Assembly (NCBI GenBank): GCA_000818945.1
Contig: KN805408.1
Coordinates: 34,430-98,429 of the forward strand
Origin: Schizochytrium sp. CCTCC M209059
Lineage: Eukaryota; Sar; Bigyra; Thraustochytrida; Thraustochytriidae
DNA: 64,000 bases
Direction: 5' to 3'
Shown: positions 56,501 through 64,000 of the stretch, piece after piece
Numbering within the stretch: the first letter of the stretch is position 1
Layout: each line of letters opens with the position of its first letter
Program-made: the position numbers and the translations under genes
The notes under the pieces: model-generated
The model's input: the letters and a program-made list of their open reading frames with translations, nothing else
What the model was told of the DNA's origin: nothing
The model's database searches: none

Positions 56501-57240
56501 GTGCCTTCTCCCGCGCTGTCGACAGAACTTAGCCGAGACAGAAACGATGACTTGCCGTCCCCCTGGTCGGCGCCGCCCCAGGCACTGTCAACGTCAAGCG
56601 GTTCATGTGCACCTTCTCGCAAGAGCCCGCCTCCGGACGGCGCCTGGGACGGGGGCGCGGCAACGAGAGGGCTCTGCCTCCCATCCTCGGCGCCAGTGTT
56701 GCTCGGCAATGGCAACAAGCTGTCAAGTTGCATTTGGACAGAGCTCTGTCGTGACGAGGTTCCAGCTTCGAGCGGGGGCAGCATCGACGAAGTTGACGCA
56801 GACGATTGCGATCGGCCAATTGTCTCTCCCGGTGGCAAACTCGAAGTCTGCGAATGAACAGACCCAGGTGAAGTGGGCGGCATGGATGAGGGAAGTAGCG
56901 AGGATGATGAAGACGACGATGAGGATGCTGACCTCGGCGCCGTGAGCTGCGGCAACATCGACACCCCGATCTCGTCCATGCTTGCCTGTCTTGCAGTGCT
57001 GAGACCCACATCTTGCGGAAACGACTGACTCTGCGAATTTGTTGCCTCCATTTCACGCTCCGCACGCGTCGTCTGCGCTTGCTGCCCCTGGGCCTCTTGC
57101 TCGCCAAGGGCCTGACTCCCCCTGTGAGCTCCTCCCCCCGTGGCGTCGTCTCCTTGGCTACCATCGACTTCTCTCCTCGCGCCAGCGCCTCTCGACGGCC
57201 CTTCCGCATCTTCCTCGCGCCGCGGGCCGCCCGAGGCCAT
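53503..57240 (-). CDS. Ankyrin-repeat TRP-like cation channel
   Basis: 1245 residues from the ATG at 57240. The first 330 residues are disordered (Gln/Ser/Gly-rich with acidic patches). Ankyrin repeats run from about 342 to 480 (GLSALHIATS, GQTPLHTATHNDNLDIIRYLLDAGADVN, STPLQWATAADNKRVVKVLVRAGADV, NTALHLATS). A disordered Ser-rich linker follows. Six hydrophobic segments at about 695-965 form an ion_trans unit, ending in a long S6 (LVVVNLLVAVMTNTYEEI) as in TRPV/TRPA channels. The pore-loop region (SWINLFMFIFNLDVTTLNED) lacks the common GMGD-like filter, so selectivity is not predicted. A C-terminal coiled coil (about 1160-1190) may help tetramerise. Likely a plasma-membrane sensory channel. 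Confidence 0.85.
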   Translation of the reverse strand: MASGGPRREEDAEGPSRGAGARREVDGSQGDDATGGGAHRGSQALGEQEAQGQQAQTTRAEREMEATNSQSQSFPQDVGLSTARQASMDEIGVSMLPQLTAPRSASSSSSSSSSLLPSSMPPTSPGSVHSQTSSLPPGETIGRSQSSASTSSMLPPLEAGTSSRQSSVQMQLDSLLPLPSNTGAEDGRQSPLVAAPPSQAPSGGGLLREGAHEPLDVDSAWGGADQGDGKSSFLSRLSSVDSAGEGTTDESDNEMDSDSEKAQPPVKPMRLSRSLSGYDTREDRLLVRLGSLVQGSEAAFYKLMSASAAGDAKAARRCLEQMSVEAASQLNPVKDAVSYGLSALHIATSVEVCRLLVDHGVDVDIRGLNGQTPLHTATHNDNLDIIRYLLDAGADVNARTTYNGSTPLQWATAADNKRVVKVLVRAGADVCFCNFSGNTALHLATSVDVAKYLVSKGARMDVTNDDGRLPLEEAALRASSDEEHRVALYLLDLSKRLFRSQDSRRVDDLEVEVTKMDAPSLVASDPASGDPLLRVGSRTSYGSSGTASSSVQESSNGGMTAKLQQRMLQQNARNKWTVLKRAFLTGRRANPEQEVLPEYDENGTSLADVYASRSSSFYEAFFNVIVRERPSLALKILDQQRNFLHWENNAQVFSYNISLLGTIPHSSFALKEMVFTDNAELISHRVVQFVLNARWTLFTREVVFFEFLVHVAFTGLLVYSVFSAYRVLPYGVLASVWGEPSLTNVMGLVNLIAHVILFALNARYAYIHVVQARLADMLSGGKPRWSNVLHCKLRNEAFFIVPHVAVFGAQLLRAIPRREISEDGHPDIALIVADVLSAVVIPRLFYRGLGFGEGFESIGVPMATIRRMISRNIVYFLVLFTLITGFSLSMAVLFKDEQSALEYNSVGMSWINLFMFIFNLDVTTLNEDSIFWRKWFAFLVLAVYMVLVSLVVVNLLVAVMTNTYEEISENSHAAWMMQKARLVLFYEHYEMAVNSIIFSKTAAQIAKRSGRYIPPGDSNQYVREMVDDSVEVELPRSYIEELAVFRKRNSHIFHRVRTWLFALYNRVRGSTGGFTWPKVDRVAAASKALHPDMEVRGHRSGSGQLHFEPVDKEFGAALSEKSELQLITVFHAPRSQLDGTSGGGVDWRSRLFSSHANFSSSSSAASKKDIEDLALSVKELLLSNRRLEREVVLLRARSHGLSRSTSTLPQSSEGLLKTTSVPQPSPRPRSPRSRQRVVFGANASS

Positions 57241-57967
57241 CTCGCCCGCCCGCTCGCTCGCTCGCGCGCGCGCTGCGCGGGCTCTGCGTCTTGCACGCGC
57301 CGGCTCCGTGCGCCGGGTCGATCGCTCTATGGGACTCGTGGAGCTTCAAGCTGCTAGCTCGGGCCTCCCTCCTCCTCACTGTTACCTTTTGATTTAGCTT
57401 CTTTTTCTCTTTTTTCCATTTTTTTTTCTTTTCTTTTCGATGCGAGGCGACGCGACGCGAGGCGAGGCGACGCGAGCAAGCAGTCGCACGCGCTCCGACT
57501 CGCTCTCGCAGAAGGCCAGAGATTCGATGCTAGATCCTGTCGCGCCCCAAGCCTTGGGCTCATCCGGGCCGCTCTGTGCACGAACTGTTCTTTCTCGAGA
57601 CCGTTCCCACGCTAATATATGTGAGCTTCATAGTGGTTAGACCTATTATATAGAGTGCTACGGAGCCAACGGATCTAAGGTGGCACTCAACTTTCATGTT
57701 GTCGAGCAAGCAACTCGGGTCATCGTCGGCTATGGCGAGAGCTATATGCCTATGATAAGCGCAAGCCAGCTGCTGCGCTGGGCTCCACGACTGTACGCGT
57801 TGAGCTGTCGTTGTCGTCGTCGTCAAGCGAGTCAGCAAAGGACTTCATGATCTGGGTGTAAAGCGAGCGTCCTTTTAAGTTTGCTCTGAAAACTGTAGAC
57901 AAAGCCGAGGCGACGACGGCGTGCAGCTTGCTTAGCAATCTGAAGGCCTTGCTGCTCTTATTGACAA
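57241..57967. promoter_or_regulatory. Divergent region between TRP-like and DnaJ-FN3 genes
   Basis: Both flanking genes start outward from here. It contains a T/C-rich tract at 57395-57440 and a GAGGCGACGC repeat at 57440-57475. No convincing tRNA or other RNA gene is seen. Confidence 0.45.
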
Positions 57968-59320
57968 ATGGCGTCCTCGCAAGTTGCCGAGGTTTTGAAC
58001 GCAAGCAGGGCGCTTGCCATCAAGGGCGAAGTCCACGAGGCCGTGGCGCAATTATTACGAAAACGACACGAAATACAAATTCAAGCTACACAACTTGCTG
58101 ACGCGAGAGACGAAAATGGAGGCAGCGGGCAAAGATCGCGCTCTACAGCACACGACAAGCAGGCCAAAGCGCTCGCTAGCGCCATCGAAATCATCAATGC
58201 TCGTGTGCAGCCATTACTCAACGACTTGCGGAGCAACGCCTACAAGGCGCTCGGTGTCAACGCCGGCGCCGAAGTTGCAGATGCTAAGCGCGCGTATCGC
58301 AAACTTGCTCTCCGCTTCCACCCAGACAAATCCGAGGGAACTACGGACCTCTTCCACTGTATTCAGGAAGCCTTTGAGCGATTCCAAGCCGGAGGCACGC
58401 TCGTAAAGCCACAACAACCGCAAACGAGCTCAAGCTTTTCGGAGCGTTTTCGCGGACGACAGCGTCAAAATTCTTCACAACCAGGTCGAAGGTCAAGGAC
58501 CGGCGCCTCGTCCTCGTCGTCCTCGTCCACTTCCTCTTCGAGTGCCTCAGGGCCTCTTCAAACACCCAAGAACCTTCGCATGATCGATCACAGCTCGGCG
58601 TCTATCACCGTATGCTGGGACCCTCCTCCCGGAGCAACTCCCTCACAAGTCTCATGCTACGAGCTGCAATTCAAGGAAGCCGATGAGCGCGACTGGCATT
58701 CTGCAAGCAACTCTTTGTCGCGAACGAGCTGTCAAAAGCATAATCTCAAACCAGCCACAACGTATCGCTTTCGCATTCGAGCTCTTTCTGCCCAAACCGG
58801 CGAATGGAGTCCTTTCTCCGGGTCAGTCACCGCGTCAACCATGGCAGCCGTGCCCGCGCGCCCGCGCATCGTTAGCGTTAGCACAAAGGCGAACCTGGGC
58901 ACCTTTAACATTGTGTGGGAGTCAGGCGCCTCGACCGGAGGCGGATCCTCACGTTATGTTTTGGAGTTTCGCCCGAAAAAAGCCTTTAGTGCGTGGATCG
59001 AAGTCGAGAACAGCAACGAGTACGAAGCCGCGTCCTGTACGCGCATTCTGCGGGATCTCAGTTTCGTCCGAGCCTATGAATTTCGTGTCCGCGCGAAAAA
59101 TCAAGTCGGCGCTGGACCATGGAGCTCTACGGCCGTATATGAGCCCCCCTTGAGTGCTGCGCGAACGCGTGCCAAGGGCAAGCTCAATGTTGTTCGCGTC
59201 AAAGCGCTGCCAAGAAAAGAATTGCGCCGAGAGGAGGAGCCCGCTCATGCATCGTGGTCGACCTGGGACGAATGTTTTCGCTGCGACAATCAAGCAGAGG
59301 AGAGCAAATTTTCGGGATAA
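57968..59320 (+). CDS. DnaJ-domain protein with two fibronectin type III domains
   Basis: 450 residues from the ATG at 57968. An N-terminal helical region (1-85) resembles a TPR-like hairpin but has no assigned family. The J domain spans about 90-140 with YKALGV, AKRAYRKLALRFHPDK (HPD at 118-120) and a shortened last helix; the HPD triad needed to stimulate Hsp70 is intact. A Ser tract (about 178-195) links to two FN3 domains (about 199-292 and 296-396), shown by PKNLRMIDHSSASITVCWDPP, TTYRFRIRALS and YEFRVRAKNQVGAGPWS. It is probably a cytosolic co-chaperone with a protein-binding arm. No signal peptide or TM segment is seen. The stop codon is only 42 bp from the convergent neighbour's stop. 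Confidence 0.85.
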   Translation: MASSQVAEVLNASRALAIKGEVHEAVAQLLRKRHEIQIQATQLADARDENGGSGQRSRSTAHDKQAKALASAIEIINARVQPLLNDLRSNAYKALGVNAGAEVADAKRAYRKLALRFHPDKSEGTTDLFHCIQEAFERFQAGGTLVKPQQPQTSSSFSERFRGRQRQNSSQPGRRSRTGASSSSSSSTSSSSASGPLQTPKNLRMIDHSSASITVCWDPPPGATPSQVSCYELQFKEADERDWHSASNSLSRTSCQKHNLKPATTYRFRIRALSAQTGEWSPFSGSVTASTMAAVPARPRIVSVSTKANLGTFNIVWESGASTGGGSSRYVLEFRPKKAFSAWIEVENSNEYEAASCTRILRDLSFVRAYEFRVRAKNQVGAGPWSSTAVYEPPLSAARTRAKGKLNVVRVKALPRKELRREEEPAHASWSTWDECFRCDNQAEESKFSG

Positions 59321-59362
59321 CGTCTTCTGGGTTTTATACTTCAACAATGGCGGCAAACGTGT

Positions 59363-60460
59363 CTACGAAGAACATTCCTGCGAGGAGAGGAACGGCAGAC
59401 TATCGAGAAAGGCCTCAACTCGTGCCTCGAGGTCGTCGTGTGTCTGGGCCCTGAGGCCGGATACGAGATGCGGAGGCAATTGAGCGAACCCGCACTCTGC
59501 GCCGAGAAGAGCGCCAATGAGCGCGCCTGTGCCAACGTTTTCGCCTCCACGATTAGCATTGGCCCAAACTGCACGCTCAAAGGCTTCAGAGCATGAAGTG
59601 TCGTCATTTCTAGCTGCGTGCTTGTACACCATGACAAGCACTGCTGGATAGCTCTGTGACAAGTAGCAGGCGGTCATCGGGTTTCCGCGAGTGCGCGCAG
59701 CCTCGCGCCCAATGTCGAGGCCCACTTGTTTGCCCAGCTTTTCTGCGGCTTCCCTTGCCGAAGACTCGCCACGCGCCACAGACCGCAGCGCCAAGGCGAA
59801 ATTGCGTGCAGTTTCGGCCGCGAGCGCTGCGTCGCGCGTAATGTGAACCATCTCTGCAGCTTCTTGGCTAGCTTTGGCATCTTGGGAAGCAGCGAATGCA
59901 ACGGGAATCGTAGTTACTAGCGCGTCACAGGTATCGACGTTGTGACCATCGTTATCCGGGCACTCTTCCGGCGGCACGCCATTTGCAAATTTGCCGAAAA
60001 ACATGCGATGGCAAGTGCCGCAGTAGGTATCGTTATGCGAATTTGGAGTTGTCATGAATTGAATATAGTCGTCTGTGAGAGCAGCTTGCGAAAAGGTGCC
60101 CTTGTTATGCGCCAAAACATCGATCGTCCGCATGAGCAGCGAGCCTTCCAGGGTATTTTCGCCAGCAGCTAGCATGTGATGGTAGTGGTAGTCTGCGCCT
60201 GGCGCCCAGAACTTTTTCTTGTCATGAAAGATCACCTTGCCAATGACATCGCCCTCATACCCGCCACGGCCTCCTCCGCCTGTGTTCGACTTGCTCATGA
60301 TCGAGCCTGCAAGGTGTTCCACTGGTTTCGTGTACGCCTCGAGCAGACCGCCATAAACTCTGCGCACCTGCATGGCGCCGCCGTACATCCAATGCGTCGG
60401 AGCTGCGCTCGCATCCATAATCAAAGCGCCGTACACGGCGCCCTTGACGAGGTCCCGCAT
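59363..60460 (-). CDS. ADP-ribosylglycohydrolase-like protein (J1-crystallin type)
   Basis: 365 residues from the ATG at 60460 (MRDLVKGAVYGALI), the natural family start. The frame continues upstream for 32 codons only to a TTG. The fold signature is clear at both ends: the first helix KGAVYGALIMDASAAPTHW, and near residue 300 NRGGENVGTGALIGALLGAECG. In active ARH enzymes the last block carries a DTDT-type Mg-binding motif after the Gly pair; here it reads ENVG, so metal binding and hydrolysis are doubtful. A segment with CGTCHRMFFGKFANG and DNDGHNVDTCD adds Cys/His residues. It may be a non-catalytic ADP-ribose reader or have another substrate. Confidence 0.75.
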   Translation of the reverse strand: MRDLVKGAVYGALIMDASAAPTHWMYGGAMQVRRVYGGLLEAYTKPVEHLAGSIMSKSNTGGGGRGGYEGDVIGKVIFHDKKKFWAPGADYHYHHMLAAGENTLEGSLLMRTIDVLAHNKGTFSQAALTDDYIQFMTTPNSHNDTYCGTCHRMFFGKFANGVPPEECPDNDGHNVDTCDALVTTIPVAFAASQDAKASQEAAEMVHITRDAALAAETARNFALALRSVARGESSAREAAEKLGKQVGLDIGREAARTRGNPMTACYLSQSYPAVLVMVYKHAARNDDTSCSEAFERAVWANANRGGENVGTGALIGALLGAECGFAQLPPHLVSGLRAQTHDDLEARVEAFLDSLPFLSSQECSS

Positions 60461-61456
60461 GGGAAAAAAGCTGGCGCTCTTCTCGCGTAGCCTTCTCGCA
60501 GCGTCGCGCGTCCCACGTGAGCGAAGCAAGTTGCGGCCGCCTCGGTTCGCGTCCAACTCGGGATGAGCGTTTCGCCTCCTCCTGGGAAGCTGATCTGATC
60601 GTGTCGCGTCGTCCTCGCGCGCCCCGCCAACGACTTTGTCATCGCCCAGAAAAACTTATCCATGCTTGGGACGCAGAATTCACCGCGACGCGCGACGACG
60701 CGCCGGTGAAAAAGTTCTTGCCGGCGCCTCGCCCGTCGCCGATCCCGGCAAGAACTCTTGGCAAAGAACAACCTCGAGGTTGCAGGATTTTACGCATGCT
60801 TGCTTACCGATTGAGGGGTAGTGCGGAAAAGGAGTAAGCTGGATTTGGGTTGCGCGAATTACGGTCTCGAAGTTGCCATTTATGTTTCTCGTGCTTGTCC
60901 CCGTCGACCAGTGTGCGATCGGGGCCTGCTGCCGCGATTCAGAGCGTCGGTTGCTCCGAGCTTGCCGAATTCCTCTCGGCGGGTGTGTCGCGGCCGCGAC
61001 GCCGAGTGCTCCCTCTCGCGAGGCCGATCGCATCGGGTCGATGGCATCGACCATCGGCCAATCACTCGGCGCGGACCCTAGCAGCGGCTTGGAAATGGAT
61101 TTTAGCACCCTGTTCCACAACTCTTGGACTATCACTCTGTGAATAGAGCCACTTCGCGCGCGCACTGCTTCTGAAACGAGCGCGTGGTGTCTTGGACAGG
61201 CCTGCCTTACGCATACGCAAGGGACAGGAAAATAAACGATGCGCATGTCGCAGTCGTTGACTGTGCTGCCTGCCGTATGTCTGCATGCCGAAAGGCGGAC
61301 GGGAGAGTAAAGTCCCAACTCCCGGCTCTCCTTTCGAGGTAGCTCGTGCCGCCGGCAGCGGAGTGACATTGTAAATCCATAACGCGTCCCCGGCGCTCGC
61401 TCGTTGGAGAGATCTGGTCAAGACCACTTGGTTGCTGCGTCCAATCGGCATTCCCC
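60461..61456. promoter_or_regulatory. Divergent region between ADPRH-like and beta-helix genes
   Basis: About 1 kb containing both start regions. Open frames in it have no recognisable content, and no strong repeat is seen. Confidence 0.4.
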
Positions 61457-63130
61457 ATGGTGAGCTCTGTTCGCGCCTGGGCAGCTGCTGCCCTCATTGC
61501 AGCATTGGTGTATGGCGACGCGTCGCATGTGGTCGTGGGTGGCAGCTCGAAGAAAGGAACGGTGACCCTGTGGCAGACAGACTTTGACGCGGGGACGCTC
61601 TTCCTCGACAAGAAGGGGGCCACATACAGACTTGGGGAGGACATTAGCTTTCGGCCTCTGGGTGACCTGCAGGAAGATGAACCGGAATCCTGGATGTATC
61701 CCGATCGTTCGAGTGCTCCGTACAACTCAACCCCGTTCAGGCTGGGCTTCTTCACGGCGATTGCAATTACTGCAGACGACATCACGCTTGATTTGAATGG
61801 ATTTACTTTGGAACAGTCGCAGGAGCATGCCACAATGCAGCGATTCTTTTCGCTCATCGAGCTTGCAAGCATGCCATTCCCCGCTGACAAGGGGCCCGCG
61901 ACATTTGGTGGCGCAGACGAATTCAAGGCCGCCAAAAATGTTCGCATTACAAATGGCGTCTTGGGTCGCAGTAGTCACCACGGCATCCACGGAAATAGCA
62001 ACACCAAAGTTCTCCTCGACAATCTCGAAATTCGTGATTTTGAGGTCGCTGGCATCGCGCTCAATAATGTGGATCGACTGCGCATGAAGAACGTAGAGGT
62101 TCGCGACGCGCGAGCAGATGTCTCGGCTTCACCAGCGCTTTCACACAGCATTTTCCTGCTCCAGGCCGTGTCAAAATTTCTTTCGGCCCCGTCGGACTCG
62201 GCAGTGGCAGAAAAGGCGACAGCCTTGCGAACGGCTGTTTACGATTTCCTCAAGAACGGAGATGATAGGTATGGTATTTTTACTTCTCGAACCGACGGCC
62301 TTCCTGACGGCTCTCTACTCGCCGGCATCATGATCGCATCAAAGTTCAACGTCGGAGACTTTGAGACAGAGATCCCAGACGATGGGGATGAGGACGGCTC
62401 TTTTCGCGTTGTCCTGCGGAATGTTCACGTGTTAAATCTCACGGCGCGACCGCAAGAGTCCGCTATTCTCAAGTACAAGACTGCGGAGGGCGTTGACTCG
62501 ACAGGCTACGGTGCGGGCAAGGTGGTTGACATTGTATCTGCAGCGTTTGATGTTGATCGCGTGGTCGCCTACGCAACAGACTACTCCTATCAGGCTAATC
62601 CTTTGGCTGACTTGCAATTAGCCGTGGCTGCTTATGCCCTCGAGTGCCAGGCAACAAATGCTACGTGCAATCAAGGCAGCGAGGGCCGCCTTTTGGCGCG
62701 CAACAAGATTCCGCAAGAGGTCATCGAGTGGAGTACGGCTGCAAACCCTGCCTCGGCCTGGGACACGATCCTTGCGTCATACACGATTCTTCCAAATCAA
62801 GATGCCATGGGCCATTTCTCCAAAGGCATTGTTGGTTTGAGGCTCGATGGCATCTCCAAGGCGCGCATCAAGTCTGTCAAGGTTTCAGAAGTGACCAACG
62901 CTGCGCGATCTGTAGATCGGTCACCGTTGGCCTTGGCGGCTGATCCCGACTACCTCTACCAGGGTTTTGCGGCCCGAGGCGTTTCTGTTGCTGCCTCTAT
63001 TAATGTCGTGGGTGAGAGCGTCCAGGTATCTGATATTGTCTCTGTCTCTGGACCTCAGGTCTGCGTCGATGCTATCAACCGTGTTCTTGGTCTCGACGTG
63101 CGTGCCGAGGTAGGCACCTCGTCCATGTAG
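61457..63130 (+). CDS. Secreted parallel beta-helix protein
   Basis: 557 residues from the ATG at 61457. Residues 1-20 (VRAWAAAALIAALVYGDA) are a signal peptide. From about 105 the chain shows the short strand-turn periodicity of right-handed beta-helix (PbH1) proteins: ITADDITLDLNGFTL, KNVRITNGVLG, TKVLLDNLEIRDFEVAGIALNNVDRLRMKNVEVRD. Later coils are seen at RVVLRNVHVLNLTA and ISKARIKSVKVSEVTNAA. Such proteins include polysaccharide lyases, hydrolases and adhesins. I see no specific catalytic motif. An extracellular carbohydrate-acting or cell-surface role is an inference. No membrane anchor is seen at the C-terminus. Confidence 0.75.
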   Translation: MVSSVRAWAAAALIAALVYGDASHVVVGGSSKKGTVTLWQTDFDAGTLFLDKKGATYRLGEDISFRPLGDLQEDEPESWMYPDRSSAPYNSTPFRLGFFTAIAITADDITLDLNGFTLEQSQEHATMQRFFSLIELASMPFPADKGPATFGGADEFKAAKNVRITNGVLGRSSHHGIHGNSNTKVLLDNLEIRDFEVAGIALNNVDRLRMKNVEVRDARADVSASPALSHSIFLLQAVSKFLSAPSDSAVAEKATALRTAVYDFLKNGDDRYGIFTSRTDGLPDGSLLAGIMIASKFNVGDFETEIPDDGDEDGSFRVVLRNVHVLNLTARPQESAILKYKTAEGVDSTGYGAGKVVDIVSAAFDVDRVVAYATDYSYQANPLADLQLAVAAYALECQATNATCNQGSEGRLLARNKIPQEVIEWSTAANPASAWDTILASYTILPNQDAMGHFSKGIVGLRLDGISKARIKSVKVSEVTNAARSVDRSPLALAADPDYLYQGFAARGVSVAASINVVGESVQVSDIVSVSGPQVCVDAINRVLGLDVRAEVGTSSM

Positions 63131-64000
63131 ACCGGATCATGACACAAAGTGAGCAATGCAGAGCGACCATCGGGGATACACGGAATGGAAAATGTACGTG
63201 GCTTGTGTAAAGTATGAAAGTTGTGCTTGCGAAATATTAAATCTGCTCGGTGAAACCAAAGGGGAGAAACAACGAGTACTCTGCGAACATTTTTTTATAT
63301 ATGATTTTTTTTTGCTGGAAAAAGCGACCCTGCATGATATGGCCACAATGCAAAGAGCGGTTGGCTTTCGAAAACGGCGTCACAAAAGTCCTTTCTCTTG
63401 AAATGGTTAATATTTTATTCGCTCTGATAACCCAGAGGTCACGCATCGCTGAATCTTCGGTCCCGCCATCGCCGCCGCTGTCATCCTCATTCTTATTCTT
63501 CCGCCTCCAAAACTACCCTGCGAGTCCGCGCGTCATCGTTTAGATCCCCTCTCATCCCCCACCCCACCCCACCCAAAAAGGCAGATGACCTTGCAACTCA
63601 GGTTGGACTGTGGGGAGATCCGTTCATAGAATTGTATCATGATGTCGTGCCACTGCGGCCACCTCAGACATCAGGCTCATCTCAGCGCAGCGTATCTCAC
63701 CGTGGCAGACAAATTGCTATTTTGCTGACGTAAGTGGGTGCACTGAGCTAGGAAATTGACAGTGAGTAACAACGTTCTGCTTGCTTCCACTAAGGCTTGG
63801 CGGTCGCACGATTGTGTTCAATGCTTTACTTTCGAGCCGTTCATGCAGTGTACAGCCAAATTCAAAAGCAGACGTCCAGTCTGCGTCCTCTCGAGATGTG
63901 TGGGGCTTGCTCGAAACCCAAAGAGTCATTAATATTGCGGTGCAAAATTTTTGTGTAATATCGCGCTTCTGCTCTTCGAGAGAAAGGTGACGACGCCCTG
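63131..64000. other. 3' flank, no gene recognised
   Basis: AT-richer than most of the window, with T-runs near 63290-63315 and a CACCC run at 63556-63575. Small frames here lack recognisable content. A gene beyond the window edge may begin or end near 64000. Confidence 0.45.

Overview
This is nuclear DNA of a eukaryotic protist, most likely a thraustochytrid (Labyrinthulea, Stramenopiles). That assignment is an inference from gene content and style. The genes are long and mostly intronless, and the intergenic DNA is very GC-rich and full of microsatellites. Two short introns (118 and 117 bp, GTAAGT...CAG) can be placed. Mitochondrial proteins with presequences (Lon, NDH-2), an ankyrin-TRP channel, a full-length ABCB transporter and a plant-type dethiobiotin synthetase all fit a stramenopile. 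An assembly gap of 184 N lies at 41473-41656.

Layout. 1-1041: 3' part of a DxD sugar transferase. 1042-5376: about 4.3 kb of repeat-rich DNA with no gene I can support. 5377-12450: NDH-2, a secreted dioxygenase/Ctr-copper-transporter fusion, a small TatB-like protein (minus) and a double kinase (P-loop kinase plus PfkB). 12451-13270: spacer with a long CTG-type tract. 13271-30400: one uninterrupted 17.1 kb ORF for a 5709-residue modular polyketide synthase. 30768-35990: a spliced CaMKI-like kinase, a spliced ATP/ADP-translocase-like carrier and a degenerate kinase. 37161-43036: stand-alone dethiobiotin synthetase, mitochondrial Lon, and an N-formylglutamate amidohydrolase-like enzyme. 43358-46870: a type II membrane glycosyltransferase-like protein, a decayed COR-TIR gene and a four-TM protein. 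47827-63130: ABCB transporter, ankyrin/TRP channel, DnaJ-FN3 protein, ADP-ribosylglycohydrolase-like protein and a secreted beta-helix protein.

The centrepiece is the polyketide synthase. It reads GNAT-like/ACP, KS-DH-KR-ACP, KS-KR-ACP, KS-DH-KR-ACP, KS-(degenerate DH)-C-methyltransferase-KR-ACP-TE. It has no acyltransferase domain, so its extender units must come from another protein (trans-AT logic), and no such gene is in the window. The terminal thioesterase has Cys in place of the usual nucleophilic Ser. If each module acts once, the product would be a C-methylated pentaketide acid. The remaining genes look like ordinary housekeeping or sensory genes rather than a cluster around the synthase, as expected for a protist chromosome.
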